A DNA stretch of 36,736 bases from Oscillospiraceae bacterium (GCA_015068025.1 SVLH01000018.1:1-36736); one strand, 5' to 3'; positions 24,577 through 32,993 are shown, numbered from the stretch's first letter. Notes: generated by a model not told the origin, from the letters alone. Translations and numbers: made by a program.

Positions 24577-25602
24577 TCAGAACTGTTCGAGGAAGCGGAC
24601 ATCGTTCTCAAAAATGAGCCGCAGGTCGGAGATCTTGAAGCGGCGCATAGCGGTACGCTCCAGACCCATGCCGAAAGCCCAGCCGGAGTAGACCTCGGGA
24701 TCGATGCCGGCCATTTCCAGCACGCGGGGATGGATCATGCCGGCACCCAGCAGCTCGATCCAGCCTTCGCCCTTGCAGGTGGGGCAGCCCACGCCGCCGC
24801 ACTTGTGGCACTGAACGTCCATCTCGCAGGAAGGCTCGGTGAAGGGGAAGTGGTGGGGACGGAAGCGGGTCTTGGTGCCCTCGCCGTAGAGCTGCTCCAC
24901 CACGGTGTTCAGAGTGCCCTTCAGATCGGCCATGGTAACATGCTTGTCAATGACCATACCCTCCACCTGATGGAACATGGGGGAGTGGGTGGCATCCACC
25001 TCGTCCTTGCGGTAGACGCGGCCGGGAGCCAGAATGCGGATGGGCAGTTCCATGGAGTCCATGGCGCGCACCTGCATGGGGCTGGTCTGGGAGCGCAGCA
25101 TCACGCGGCTGTCCTCATCGAAGTAGAAGGTGTCGGACCAGTCACGGGAGGGGTGGCCTTCCTCGGCGTTCAGGCGGTCGAAGTTATTCTCCGCCAGTTC
25201 GACTTCGGGGCCGTCCAGAATGGTGAAGCCCATGCCTACGAAGATGTCCTTGATCTCGTCCAGCGCCAGATACATGGGGTGCTTGTGGCCGATCTTGACA
25301 TCCTTGCCGGGGATGGTCACGTCCAGCGTTTCGGCGGCCAGGCGGTCGGTCAGCGCCTTTTCGGCCAGAACGGCGGACTGTGCCTCAATGGCGGCTTCCA
25401 GCGCTGCGCGGACGTCGTTGGCCATCTGACCCATAATGGGGCGCTCCTCGGCAGACAGTTTGCCCATCTGTTTGAGGACGGCGGTCAGTTCACCCTTCTT
25501 GCCCAGATACTGCACGCGCACGGCGTCCAGTTCGCTGCCGTTTGCGGAGGCGTTGATGGCCTCCAACGCAGCGGAGCGAATTGCTTCCAGTTGTGCTTTC
25601 AT
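24577..25602 (-). CDS. pheS: Phenylalanyl-tRNA synthetase alpha subunit
   Basis: PheS is the catalytic subunit that activates phenylalanine. The 341-residue protein has an N-terminal coiled coil (about 1-90), class II motif 2 (ILAPGRVYRKDEVDATHSPMF), a small Cys pair cluster (CHKCGGVGCPTCKGEGW) common in bacterial PheS, and motif 3 (GWAFGMGLERTAMRRF). The ATG at 25602 has AAAGGAG upstream. No separate leader or promoter is visible in the 69 bases between this gene and the deacetylase gene before it, so expression probably depends on the T-box at 26783-27013. Confidence 0.97.
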   Translation of the reverse strand: MKAQLEAIRSAALEAINASANGSELDAVRVQYLGKKGELTAVLKQMGKLSAEERPIMGQMANDVRAALEAAIEAQSAVLAEKALTDRLAAETLDVTIPGKDVKIGHKHPMYLALDEIKDIFVGMGFTILDGPEVELAENNFDRLNAEEGHPSRDWSDTFYFDEDSRVMLRSQTSPMQVRAMDSMELPIRILAPGRVYRKDEVDATHSPMFHQVEGMVIDKHVTMADLKGTLNTVVEQLYGEGTKTRFRPHHFPFTEPSCEMDVQCHKCGGVGCPTCKGEGWIELLGAGMIHPRVLEMAGIDPEVYSGWAFGMGLERTAMRRFKISDLRLIFENDVRFLEQF

Positions 25603-25671
25603 ATGCTTGTAACTCCTTTACTTGGATAATAGATGATGAAACGCATAGCCCGGCAGAGCCGGCTGATGGGG

Positions 25672-26748
25672 TTAACTTTTCAGAATGGAGGAGAGGTGCG
25701 TATTCATGGTGACGGTCCAGCGGGGCATATTTTTCACGCCGTTGGAAAGGTCCGCCGTTCCGGCGAGGGTCACCACGGTGACGGGGAACAGCTCTTCGAT
25801 CAGGGGTTCGGCGTCCGGTTCCCGAATGCCGAAGGGATAGGCAAAGAAGGTGACTTCCCGTTCCAGCTTTTCCTCCAGCAGCTCGTGGCTGCTCCGGATA
25901 TCGCCCAGCACACGGGTCTGGAAGTCGGCGTCGGATTCCTCGGGCTTGCGCTGGATTCCGTTGATACCGCCCGGCGTAAAGCCGCCGTTCCGATCGTCCA
26001 GATTATGCAGGCGGCAGGTATGAGAACCGATCTCCACCAGACCGGAATCGGACATCTCGCGGCACATCTCCCAGCTCAAAAAGGAGGAGGCGTTCACCTG
26101 CTGCATAAAGACCATGATGGAGATGACGGCCTTGGTCTGATACTTCTGCAGCAGCGGATAGGCCAGCTCGTAGTTGCTGCGGTAACCGTCGTCAAAGGTG
26201 ACGAGAATGGGCCGCTCCGGAAGCGGTGTGCCGGCGGCCAGATCCCGCGGCAGAACCGCGGTGTAGCCGTGGTCGGCGAGCCACTGCAGATCCGATTCCA
26301 GTTTGCTGACGGTGATGGTCATGTCGTTGCACGCCGTGCCGTCCGGTACCACATGGTGATACATCAGGATGGGGAGCGCAGCGAAACTTTTCTCTGGCTC
26401 CGGCTCAGGCTCCGGTTCGGGCTCAGGCTCAGGCTCAGGCTCCGGTTCGGGTTCGGGCTCAGGCTCCGGCGTCGGTTCCGGTTTGGGCTCAGGCTCAGGC
26501 TCAGGCTCCGGTTCGGGTTCGGGCTCAGGCTCCGGTTCGGGTTCGGGCTCAGGCTGCGGGACAGGATCCGCGGGGGATTCCGCCTCGGGCTGCCCGGATT
26601 CGGAGGCGGGGGGGCTTTCCGGCTTTGTGTCCTCTTTCGAAACGTGATCCTGCTCCGGTGAAGTCGTGACGCTATCAAATTGTTGTGCGCCGCATCCGCT
26701 CAGTACCAGAACCAGTATCAGGAGCAGACTCACGACAGCTTTTTTCAT
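25672..26748 (-). CDS. Polysaccharide deacetylase lipoprotein with Pro-Glu spacer
   Basis: The protein should remove acetyl groups from a cell-surface glycan, probably peptidoglycan. The 358-residue precursor has a lipoprotein signal with lipobox LSGC (Cys19), a Ser/Pro/Glu-rich stretch, then about 60 residues of nearly pure Pro-Glu repeat (about 62-122), and a NodB-type catalytic domain. Metal and catalytic motifs are [11 protein letters not shown] and GSHTCRLH, plus FFAYPFGI. The repeat looks like a stiff spacer that lifts the enzyme from the membrane into the wall. The start is the ATG at 26748 with GGAGG upstream. It lies 35 bases after the tRNA(Phe) T-box terminator and precedes pheS-pheT, an unusual position. 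Confidence 0.92.
   Translation of the reverse strand: MKKAVVSLLLILVLVLSGCGAQQFDSVTTSPEQDHVSKEDTKPESPPASESGQPEAESPADPVPQPEPEPEPEPEPEPEPEPEPEPEPKPEPTPEPEPEPEPEPEPEPEPEPEPEPEPEKSFAALPILMYHHVVPDGTACNDMTITVSKLESDLQWLADHGYTAVLPRDLAAGTPLPERPILVTFDDGYRSNYELAYPLLQKYQTKAVISIMVFMQQVNASSFLSWEMCREMSDSGLVEIGSHTCRLHNLDDRNGGFTPGGINGIQRKPEESDADFQTRVLGDIRSSHELLEEKLEREVTFFAYPFGIREPDAEPLIEELFPVTVVTLAGTADLSNGVKNMPRWTVTMNTHLSSILKS
26397..26560. repeat. Low-complexity repeat encoding the Pro-Glu spacer
   Basis: Read on the plus strand it is built of GGCTCA, GGCTCC, GGTTCG and GGTTCC hexamers in higher-order units; on the coding strand these are Pro-Glu codon pairs, interrupted by PKPEP and PTPEP. Such arrays slip readily and length should vary between strains. 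Confidence 0.85.
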
Positions 26749-26782
26749 TGCCTTGCCTCCATGGTAAAAACATCCGGAAAAA

Positions 26783-27013
26783 ATAAAAAACCCTCCCGTC
26801 CCAACACTTGGGACGAAAGGCTGTGTCCTTCCGCGGTACCACCCAAATTCGCGCCTTGCGGCACGCACTTGCAGCCCCTGTAACGGAGGGCAGTCGGTCA
26901 TGTCTCCATGACGGCTCCGGAGCGAACCAAACCGGGCGTTCCGCAGTCTGGCTTTCAGCCGGTGACCAGACCTCTCTTGGCGGTGTTTCACGGTTATTTT
27001 CTCCTTCATAGCC
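26783..27013 (-). promoter_or_regulatory. T-box riboswitch, tRNA(Phe) specificity
   Basis: The leader RNA senses uncharged tRNA(Phe) and switches between a terminator and an antiterminator. On the minus strand it has the AGAGAGG of stem I (26971-26977), a UUC codon at 26924-26926 followed by the CUCCGGAG segment, which lines up with the Phe specifier loop of the B. subtilis pheS leader as I recall it, the T-box sequence GGGTGGTACCGCGG (26831-26844), and a terminator CGTCCCAA-GTG-TTGGGACG with a T6 tail (26785-26820). It lies directly before the polysaccharide deacetylase gene, then pheS and pheT. Confidence 0.95.
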
Positions 27014-27026
27014 GATAACGGATACA

Positions 27027-27055
27027 TATATAACACAAAAAACGCACAAAAGCAA
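27027..27055 (-). promoter_or_regulatory. Sigma-A promoter of the T-box operon
   Basis: On the minus strand, TTGCTT (27050-27055) and TATATA (27027-27032) are separated by 17 bp, just before the T-box leader. Confidence 0.75.
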
Positions 27056-27101
27056 GAGGAAATCGCGTTTTCCGGCGGCAAAAAGCAGGGGAGGGCAGCC
27101 G

Positions 27102-27130
27102 TTGCCAACAAAAGCCGCGTATGGTATACT
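27102..27130 (+). promoter_or_regulatory. Sigma-A promoter of the CPBP-nnr operon
   Basis: TTGCCA (27102-27107) and TATACT (27125-27130) are separated by 17 bp, 25 bases before the ATG at 27156. It is divergent from the T-box promoter. Confidence 0.8.
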
Positions 27131-27155
27131 GAACCAAAAGGAAAGGCGGGTGCGT

Positions 27156-27899
27156 ATGCAGAAACTTTATCAGAAAAGCGAACTGGGCTTTGCACTGGCG
27201 TGGATCGGAGTTTACGTGGCAGGTACCAGTCTTGCCGACCGTCTTTCGGAGATGGCGGGCACAGAAAAGGTGTTTTCCTTCCCGTTCCTGCTGCTGTTGA
27301 GCCTGCTGACTCTGGGTTGGGTGAGGAAGAACAATTTGCTTCGAAAATACGGACTCTGCCCCACGGAGATCCCGCCTGTGAAATTTATGTATTATCTCCC
27401 GCTGCTGGTGCCGGTTACCTGCAACTTCTGGTATGGCGTGCGGATGAATCTGTCCCCGGCGGAGACTGCCCTGTATGTGGGCAGTATGCTCTGCGTGGGC
27501 TTTCTGGAAGAACTCATTTTCCGTGGCTTCCTGTTCCGGGCGATGTGCCGGGACGGTATGCTGAGCGCTATTGTAGTTTCCTCCGTTACTTTTGGGTTCG
27601 GGCACATCGTGAATCTGCTCAACGGCAGCGGGATGGGACTGATTGCAAATCTTTGTCAGGTGTGCTATGCCACGGCGGCCGGCTTTTTGTTTGTGATCCT
27701 GTTTTACAGAGGCGGCAGCCTGCTGCCCTGTATTGTCGTTCACAGTGCGATCAATGCCGCCAGCGTCTTTGCTGATGAAGCAGGCAGAACGGCAAAAACG
27801 GAGATCGTGACGGCAATGATCCTCACAGCGGTGTCGATTTTGTACGCGCTGGCGCTGCTGAAAACACTTCCCCGGGCGGCGAAGGAGGAGAGAATATGA
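27156..27899 (+). CDS. CPBP family intramembrane metalloprotease
   Basis: CPBP (Abi/CAAX-like) proteins are intramembrane glutamic/metal proteases; some mature peptides or give self-protection to bacteriocin producers, others are of unknown role. The 247-residue protein has several membrane segments and the three family motifs: EELIFRG with Glu118-Glu119 and Arg123, FGFGHIVN, and VVHSAINA. The ATG at 27156 is placed after GGAAAGGCGGG. An in-frame ATG at 27102 would fall in the -35 box. Its stop overlaps the nnr start by four bases, so the two are coupled. Confidence 0.88.
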   Translation: MQKLYQKSELGFALAWIGVYVAGTSLADRLSEMAGTEKVFSFPFLLLLSLLTLGWVRKNNLLRKYGLCPTEIPPVKFMYYLPLLVPVTCNFWYGVRMNLSPAETALYVGSMLCVGFLEELIFRGFLFRAMCRDGMLSAIVVSSVTFGFGHIVNLLNGSGMGLIANLCQVCYATAAGFLFVILFYRGGSLLPCIVVHSAINAASVFADEAGRTAKTEIVTAMILTAVSILYALALLKTLPRAAKEERI

Positions 27900-29440
27900 A
27901 GCTGGCCACGGCGGCACAGATGAAAGAACTTGACAGGCAGGCCATAGAAGAACGGGGCATCCCTTCCATCGAATTGATGGAGCGGGCGGCAGAGGGCGTG
28001 GCGGCAGCCGCGCTGGAGCTGCTGCCGGAGGATCCGGCCGAATGCCGGGTGGCGGTGTTTTGCGGCAGCGGAAACAACGGCGGCGACGGCATCGCCGCGG
28101 CACGTCTGCTGCACTGCAAAGGGGTGAATGTCCGGGTGTTTCTGGCCGGCAGCAAGGAAAAGCTGACGCCGGATGCACAGGAGGAGACACGCCGCCTGGC
28201 CGAGTGCGGTGTGGAGATGGAGCGATTTGACCCCGAAAATGCCGGGCAGACCGACTGGATCCGGACTTGCCACGTACTGATCGATGCCCTGTTCGGCGTG
28301 GGATTGTCCCGCCCCATCGATCCGGCGTCCCGTTATGCTGCCGCCATCCGGCTGATGAACGGGTGTGCCGCACCTGTGGTGGCGGCGGACATTGCCAGCG
28401 GCGTAGAGGCGGACAGCGGGCGCGTTCTTGGCTGCGCTGTAAAGGCTGACAAGACGGTTACCTTTACATTTGCGAAGGCGGGGCAGGCAGTGGGAGACGG
28501 CGCGCTTTGCTCCGGAGAGGTGCGGGTCTGGGACATTGGAATCCCCACCGACCTGAAACAGGGCGTGCGCTCGCATCTGCATACTGTGGATGAGGCATTT
28601 GCGCGAGATGCGCTGCCGCCCCGGAAAGCGGACGGACATAAGGGCGACTTCGGCAAGGTGCTGATCGTTGGCGGCGCGGTGGGCTATACCGGCGCACCGT
28701 ATCTGACGGCGCTTGCTGCGGTGCGCAGCGGTTGCGGACTGGTTTCTCTGGGCGTGCCCCGTGCCATCTGGGCGGTGGAGGCGGTGAAATGTGTTTCCGC
28801 TATGCCCTTTCCTTTGCCGGATACCGGCGGGATGCTGAATCTCGATGCCCTGCCGGAAATTGAAAAGAAGCTTTCTGCCTGCGATGTGCTGGCGCTGGGT
28901 CCCGGCCTTGGCCGCAGCCCGGAAACGGAACAGTTGGTTTGCCGTCTGCTGGAGACAGAAAAGGCGGTGGTGCTGGATGCCGACGGCATAAACGCGCTGG
29001 CCGGGCATATAGATGTGTTGGACCGGCGGCGGGATCGGATCACGATCCTCACGCCCCATGACGTGGAATTTGCCCGCCTTGGCGGAGATCTGTCCCACGG
29101 AGACCGTATCCGTGCGGCACGGGACTTTGCCGTGGAACACGGCTGCATCCTGGTGCTGAAAGGATACCGCACCATCACTGCCACACCGGAGGGAACGATT
29201 CTGGTGAATACCACCGGCAGCAGCACCCTTGCCAAGGGCGGCAGCGGCGATGTGCTCACCGGCGTGATTGCGTCCTTGCTGGCGCAGGGGGCTGCTCCTG
29301 TGCAGGCGGCGGCGCTGGGTGTGTGGCTCCACGGACGTGCGGGGGATCTGGCTGCCCGGCGGTTGAGCGCCTATGCCGCCACGCCCGAGGATGTGACGGC
29401 GGCGCTGGGCGAGGCGTTTCTCTCCCTGCAAAACTCCTGA
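27896..29440 (+). CDS. nnr: Bifunctional NAD(P)H-hydrate epimerase / ADP-dependent dehydratase
   Basis: The enzyme repairs damaged NAD(P)H: the N-terminal domain epimerises the hydrate, the C-terminal domain dehydrates it with ADP. The 514-residue chain is full length for the fused form. The epimerase (about 1-215) shows VFCGSGNNGGDGIAAARLL, DALFGVGLSRPI and ADIASGVEADSG; the dehydratase (about 225-510) shows KVLIVGGAVGYTGAPYL, LALGPGLGRS, ILTPHDVEFARL and KGGSGDVLTGVIASLLAQG. It sits between the CPBP gene and a GerS-like lipoprotein gene, followed by alr, an arrangement shared by many Bacillota. Confidence 0.96.
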   Translation: MKLATAAQMKELDRQAIEERGIPSIELMERAAEGVAAAALELLPEDPAECRVAVFCGSGNNGGDGIAAARLLHCKGVNVRVFLAGSKEKLTPDAQEETRRLAECGVEMERFDPENAGQTDWIRTCHVLIDALFGVGLSRPIDPASRYAAAIRLMNGCAAPVVAADIASGVEADSGRVLGCAVKADKTVTFTFAKAGQAVGDGALCSGEVRVWDIGIPTDLKQGVRSHLHTVDEAFARDALPPRKADGHKGDFGKVLIVGGAVGYTGAPYLTALAAVRSGCGLVSLGVPRAIWAVEAVKCVSAMPFPLPDTGGMLNLDALPEIEKKLSACDVLALGPGLGRSPETEQLVCRLLETEKAVVLDADGINALAGHIDVLDRRRDRITILTPHDVEFARLGGDLSHGDRIRAARDFAVEHGCILVLKGYRTITATPEGTILVNTTGSSTLAKGGSGDVLTGVIASLLAQGAAPVQAAALGVWLHGRAGDLAARRLSAYAATPEDVTAALGEAFLSLQNS

Positions 29441-29458
29441 TGATTCGGAGGTGTTTCG

Positions 29459-30055
29459 GTGCGCAGATGGATGTGCGTACCAATGATAGCCCTCTGTGTG
29501 CTGCTGACAGGCTGCGGCAGCGCGGAGGAACCAATGACCGCGGCGCAGCTGCGCAGACCCTATCAGGAGATGTCCGGCTGCGTGATGGAGGCGCAGGTCA
29601 CTTGTGACCAATCCGGCGCTGAATGGACGGCGGAGCTGCGGTGTGAATACATCCCCGACGGCGACTGCACGGTAGAGGTATTATCTCCGGAGAGCATCGC
29701 GGGCGTCAAGGCGGTATTCCGCGGCACAGAGCAGAGCCTTGAATACGAAGGGGCGATCCTGAACGCCGGAACGCTGGGCGGGGAGGAGATCAGTCCCGCG
29801 GTCTGTCTGATCCGACTGATGGAGGCGCTGCGCGGCGGCTGGCTGCTGGAGGAGAACGCAGAGAACTGGCAAGACGTTCCCTGTCTGCGCCTTACCGTGG
29901 ATCAAAGCGGAAGCCGGGGCGGCAAGATCCTCTCTACCCTTTGGCTGCGGGCGGAGGACGGAACGCCTCTGCGGGGTGAGATTGCGGTGGAGGATGAAAT
30001 AATTTTAACTGCGGAGTTTACGAGTTTTGAATTTTATGATAAAATGATTCAGTAG
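29459..30055 (+). CDS. Lipoprotein, GerS/YdcC-like (LolA-like fold inferred)
   Basis: The 198-residue precursor has a short signal and lipobox LTGC (Cys19). The mature part begins with residues that fit a LolA-type start (YQEMSGCVMEAQVTC) and has strand-rich segments ending in LRGEIAVEDEIILTAEFTSFEFYD, as in LolA-like proteins. Identification rests mainly on position: B. subtilis has lipoprotein ydcC, and C. difficile has gerS, directly before an alanine racemase gene. GerS in C. difficile is needed for cortex modification and germination. The start is GTG at 29459 with GGAGG upstream. Sequence similarity alone would not prove the name. Confidence 0.65.
   Translation: MRRWMCVPMIALCVLLTGCGSAEEPMTAAQLRRPYQEMSGCVMEAQVTCDQSGAEWTAELRCEYIPDGDCTVEVLSPESIAGVKAVFRGTEQSLEYEGAILNAGTLGGEEISPAVCLIRLMEALRGGWLLEENAENWQDVPCLRLTVDQSGSRGGKILSTLWLRAEDGTPLRGEIAVEDEIILTAEFTSFEFYDKMIQ
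30017..30045 (+). promoter_or_regulatory. Possible internal promoter of alr
   Basis: TTTACG (30017-30022) and TAAAAT (30040-30045) are separated by 17 bp within the last codons of the preceding lipoprotein gene. The alr ATG lies 39 bases further on. Confidence 0.5.
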
Positions 30056-30083
30056 ATCGTTTCCCGGCAAAGGAGACAGTACG

Positions 30084-31259
30084 ATGGAAGAAGGCATCCT
30101 GCGGCGGACCTGGGCGGAGATCGACCTGGACGCGCTGGCGCACAACTATCATCAGGTTCGCCGACTGGCGGGGCCGGATGTGAAATATCTGGGCGTGGTC
30201 AAAGCGGATGCGTACGGCCACGGCGCGCTGCAGATCTCCCGCAAGCTGGAGGAGCTGGGCGCCGATTATCTGGCGGTGTCCAGTCTGGACGAGGCACGGG
30301 AGCTGCGCTGCGGCGGCATCCGTGCGCCCATTCTGATTTTGGGGCATACCCCGCCGGAGATGGTGCCGCAGCTGCTGCGCTATGACATTACCCAGACCGT
30401 TTCCGCTCTTGCAAAAGCCGAGGAGTACGACGCCGCGGCAGCAGCGGCCGGCGGCGTACTGAAAGTCCATATCAAAGTGGACACCGGAATGTCGCGGCTT
30501 GGCTTTCTGGTGGCCGGACGCCATTTCGAAGGCGGTGTGCAGGCGATATACAGGTCTTGCGGCTTGCCCAATTTGAAGGCGGAGGGCATCTTCACCCACT
30601 TTTCTGCCGCCGACGAGGACGATGACGAAAGCGAAGCCTATACCCGGGAGCAGTTTGCCCTGTTTACCGCGGTGCTGGAACGATTGGAGGCGGCCGGTGT
30701 GCGGTTCTCTGTCCGGCACTGTGCCAACAGCGGTGCGCTGGCCCGCTACCCGGAGATGTATCTGGATATGATCCGTCCCGGCATTGCGCTTTACGGCGCA
30801 GGAGCAGACCGGGACCGGCTGGGGCTGCGGCCTGTGATGGCGCTGCGCTCCTGCGTTTCCACCATCAAGGTCTTTGACCCCGGAACGGATTTGAGTTACG
30901 GAAGGACGTACCGCACGGCGGACAAGACCCGGGTGGGCGTGCTGCCCATCGGCTATGCGGACGGGCTGTTCCGCGGCCTGTCCGGACGGATGTCCGTGCA
31001 GACGGACTTTGGCCCTGCACCGATCAGGGGGCGGATCTGCATGGATATGACCATCGTGGATCTCACGGATTTGCCGGATGTCCATGTGGGCGACGCCGTG
31101 GAGCTGTTTGGCCCCGATCAGCCGGCGGATTTGCTGGCGGAAATGCTGGGTACGATCCCCTATGAACTGTTTTGTGCAGTGAGCAAGCGGGTCCCGAGAG
31201 AATATCTGGAAGGCGGAGCGGTGATCGAGCGCAGCCTGCGGCTGCTGCAATCACCTTGA
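30084..31259 (+). CDS. alr: Alanine racemase
   Basis: Alr interconverts L- and D-alanine for peptidoglycan and, in spore formers, can influence germination. The 391-residue protein is of usual length with the PLP lysine at Lys40 (VVKADAYGHG), HIKVDTGMSRLGF, the second catalytic base Tyr272 (DLSYGRTYRT), and RGRICMDMTIVDLT near the C-terminus. The ATG at 30084 follows AAAGGAG. It sits in the order nnr, lipoprotein, alr, mazF. Confidence 0.97.
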   Translation: MEEGILRRTWAEIDLDALAHNYHQVRRLAGPDVKYLGVVKADAYGHGALQISRKLEELGADYLAVSSLDEARELRCGGIRAPILILGHTPPEMVPQLLRYDITQTVSALAKAEEYDAAAAAAGGVLKVHIKVDTGMSRLGFLVAGRHFEGGVQAIYRSCGLPNLKAEGIFTHFSAADEDDDESEAYTREQFALFTAVLERLEAAGVRFSVRHCANSGALARYPEMYLDMIRPGIALYGAGADRDRLGLRPVMALRSCVSTIKVFDPGTDLSYGRTYRTADKTRVGVLPIGYADGLFRGLSGRMSVQTDFGPAPIRGRICMDMTIVDLTDLPDVHVGDAVELFGPDQPADLLAEMLGTIPYELFCAVSKRVPREYLEGGAVIERSLRLLQSP

Positions 31260-31311
31260 AACAAGCACACTTCCCCTGATCCGGGCATAGGATAGCGCGG
31301 GCAGGGACGCC

Positions 31312-31401
31312 GGAATTTTATCAGCGTGCCTGTTGGGCAGGCGTATAAATTCCGAAACTGCGTGGGAGAATGAAAGTGGCCTCACCGAAATGTCTTCGGT
31401 G
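31312..31401. other. Hairpins in the alr-mazF gap
   Basis: The 165-base gap between alr and mazF has no convincing ORF but two hairpins: GGAATTTTAT (31312-31321) with ATAAATTCC (31345-31353) around an inner GCCTG/CAGGC stem, and CACCGAA (31383-31389) with TTCGGTG (31395-31401). Neither has a T-run. They could shape mRNA processing or translation of mazF. Confidence 0.45.
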
Positions 31402-31424
31402 GCGGGTACTTCTTTCGGCGGAGT

Positions 31425-31802
31425 GTGAACTTTGTGGATACGAGTGTCAAGCGCGGCGATATTTACTATGCCGATCTCTCCCCGGTGGTGGGAAGCGAGC
31501 AGGGCGGTGTCCGGCCGGTTCTGATTATCCAGAATGACACCGGCAACCGTTACAGCCCCACCGTGATCGCGGCGGCCATAACCTCCCAGACGGGCAAGGC
31601 CAGGCTGCCGACACATATTGACCTTCCGGTGGATCAAAGCTGCGGATTGAGCCGGGATTCCATCGTCCTGCTGGAACAGGTGCGGACGCTGGACAAAAAG
31701 CGGCTGCGGGAGCGGATGGGACACGTGGAAGAGCATGTGATGAACAAGGTGGATCTGGCCATAGCGGTCAGCTTTGGCTTGCCCCACGACCAGTTGGTGT
31801 GA
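31425..31802 (+). CDS. mazF: Type II toxin endoribonuclease MazF (NdoA)
   Basis: MazF cuts mRNA at a short recognition sequence, UACAU in the Bacillus enzyme. The 125-residue protein is very close to Bacillus NdoA in pattern: [46 protein letters not shown] and [17 protein letters not shown]. The catalytic Arg and Thr correspond to Arg30 and Thr53. The start is GTG at 31425 after GGCGGAG; a GTG nine bases later is an alternative. In Bacillus the antitoxin gene ndoAI lies between alr and ndoA; here no such gene is visible. Confidence 0.93.
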   Translation: MNFVDTSVKRGDIYYADLSPVVGSEQGGVRPVLIIQNDTGNRYSPTVIAAAITSQTGKARLPTHIDLPVDQSCGLSRDSIVLLEQVRTLDKKRLRERMGHVEEHVMNKVDLAIAVSFGLPHDQLV

Positions 31803-31810
31803 TGAGCGTG

Positions 31811-31844
31811 CCTTTCGGAAAGGAGCGGTCTCCTTTCCGAAAGG
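31811..31844. repeat. 15-bp perfect hairpin after mazF
   Basis: CCTTTCGGAAAGGAG (31811-31825) and its exact complement (31830-31844) enclose a CGGT loop. It starts nine bases after the mazF stop. The following bases are GCGGTTTCCC, so it is not a standard terminator; it may be one of low efficiency or an mRNA-stability element. Confidence 0.6.
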
Positions 31845-31883
31845 GCGGTTTCCCAGAGTACGAAAGACGACGGAGGTACATAC

Positions 31884-32396
31884 ATGAAAAAGAATAGATG
31901 GCTGCTGCGGATGGTGGGTTTACTGCTGGTTTCCGCTGTGATGACGCTGACGGTGTCCGTAGCTGCAGCGCCCGGCACGGATCAGGATCCGCTGGTGACG
32001 TTGAGTTACCTTTCCCAGAACTTCATGAACGAACTGCTTGGCCGCGTGGACGAAAAGATCGCCCAGCGCAACGACCAGGTCGTTCAGAAACTGAACGAAA
32101 AGTCGGAACTGGAAGGGAATGTTACCTCCAACGGCACCTTTGCCGTGGTTCGGCTGAATCAGGGACAAACCCTCACCGGTGATATGGGGTGCGAGGTGCT
32201 GCTGCGCGGCGGAGATGTGACCTGCGTTGCCGATTCCTATCCCGGTCTGGTGGATCAGACCACCTCCGAGGTGCTGGGCAACGGCGGCGCGCTGGTGGTG
32301 AACCATCTGTATATGATGACCGTTGCGGGCCGTGCCGTGACCTCTGCGGCGGACAATGCCGTGCTGCTGGTGCGCGGCACCTACACCATCGACTGA
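31884..32396 (+). CDS. Secreted protein of unknown function
   Basis: The 170-residue precursor has a signal peptide (MKKNRWLLRMVGLLLVSAVM and on to AAAP at about 26-30). The mature part has a predicted helix (SYLSQNFMNELLGRVDEKIA, then a Glu/Gln/Lys-rich stretch) and a strand-rich Gly/Val C-terminal half (LNQGQTLTGDMGCEVLLRGG), ending RGTYTID. I do not recognise the family, and there is no catalytic motif. GGAGG lies nine bases before the ATG, and a terminator follows the stop, so the gene is real. Confidence 0.72.
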   Translation: MKKNRWLLRMVGLLLVSAVMTLTVSVAAAPGTDQDPLVTLSYLSQNFMNELLGRVDEKIAQRNDQVVQKLNEKSELEGNVTSNGTFAVVRLNQGQTLTGDMGCEVLLRGGDVTCVADSYPGLVDQTTSEVLGNGGALVVNHLYMMTVAGRAVTSAADNAVLLVRGTYTID

Positions 32397-32408
32397 ACTG
32401 CATATTGC

Positions 32409-32446
32409 AAACTGCCTGTGCATAGAGTGGCACAGGCAGTTTTTTT
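32409..32446 (+). terminator. Terminator after the secreted protein gene
   Basis: A 13-bp perfect stem (AAACTGCCTGTGC, 32409-32421 with 32430-32442), an 8-base loop and a run of T form a standard terminator. Confidence 0.92.
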
Positions 32447-32462
32447 GTGAGGAGGCGATGGT

Positions 32463-32993
32463 GTGGACAAGTTTCCGCTGCTGCGAAACGGCAGCGCGGC
32501 CGGAGAACTGACGGTGGAACGGGAGGCGCTGTATACCTGCTTTTCTGTCAGCTGCCGGGAGAGTGCGGAGGGGCTGTGGTGTGCCTGGGCAGTCGGCGAG
32601 CGAGGAGAACTTCGGCTGGGCGTCCTTGTGCCCGCCGACGGGAACCTTGTGCTTTGCCGCCGCTTTTCCGGGCGGTTGACCGCTCCCATCGGGCGGATCC
32701 TGCGGGGAGAGGTACGGGCGGTGGGAGAGACGGCGGAATCGGAGTGGAAGCCCCTCTGTCAGCCTGAACGCCTGTTCCGGACGCCGTGGCTGTGCCGGCA
32801 GCTGCGCGGCATGCAGGGTGTCCTTTGCAACCGGGCGGAATCCTGCCGGCTGGCCATCCCCTACGACCCCCGACGTCCCTTTCCGCTGGCGGCCATGTTT
32901 TGCTTTGCGAAGATCTGCCGCATCGGGAGCAAACAGTATGCCGTTTATTGCTTCGATGCCGGCGAGTGGCCCGTGATGCCCGAAAAAAATTAA
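32463..32993 (+). CDS. Cytoplasmic protein of unknown function
   Basis: The 176-residue protein has no signal peptide or membrane segment. It is rich in Arg and Cys (nine cysteines, including CNRAESC and CFAKIC) and contains a repeated LCR motif (VLCRRFSG, WLCRQLRG). No family is recognised. The start is GTG at 32463, preceded by GAGGAGG; an ATG at 32458 is in another frame. It follows a terminator by about 16 bases, so its promoter may overlap that terminator or transcription may read through. The next gene, nrdR, has its own promoter. Confidence 0.65.
   Translation: MDKFPLLRNGSAAGELTVEREALYTCFSVSCRESAEGLWCAWAVGERGELRLGVLVPADGNLVLCRRFSGRLTAPIGRILRGEVRAVGETAESEWKPLCQPERLFRTPWLCRQLRGMQGVLCNRAESCRLAIPYDPRRPFPLAAMFCFAKICRIGSKQYAVYCFDAGEWPVMPEKN

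Noticed and set aside
26391-26560. CRISPR-like array
   Set aside because: The repeats are contiguous hexamers inside a coding frame with no spacers. I found no other spaced direct repeats in the window.
26369-26647. Gly-Ser repeat ORF on the plus strand
   Set aside because: It is the antisense reading of the Pro-Glu spacer of the deacetylase gene; no start signal of its own.
31260-31424. Possible small antitoxin gene (mazE) between alr and mazF
   Set aside because: An ATG at about 31370 opens a frame that runs out of phase into mazF and encodes nothing like MazE/NdoAI. No other frame is open for long enough.
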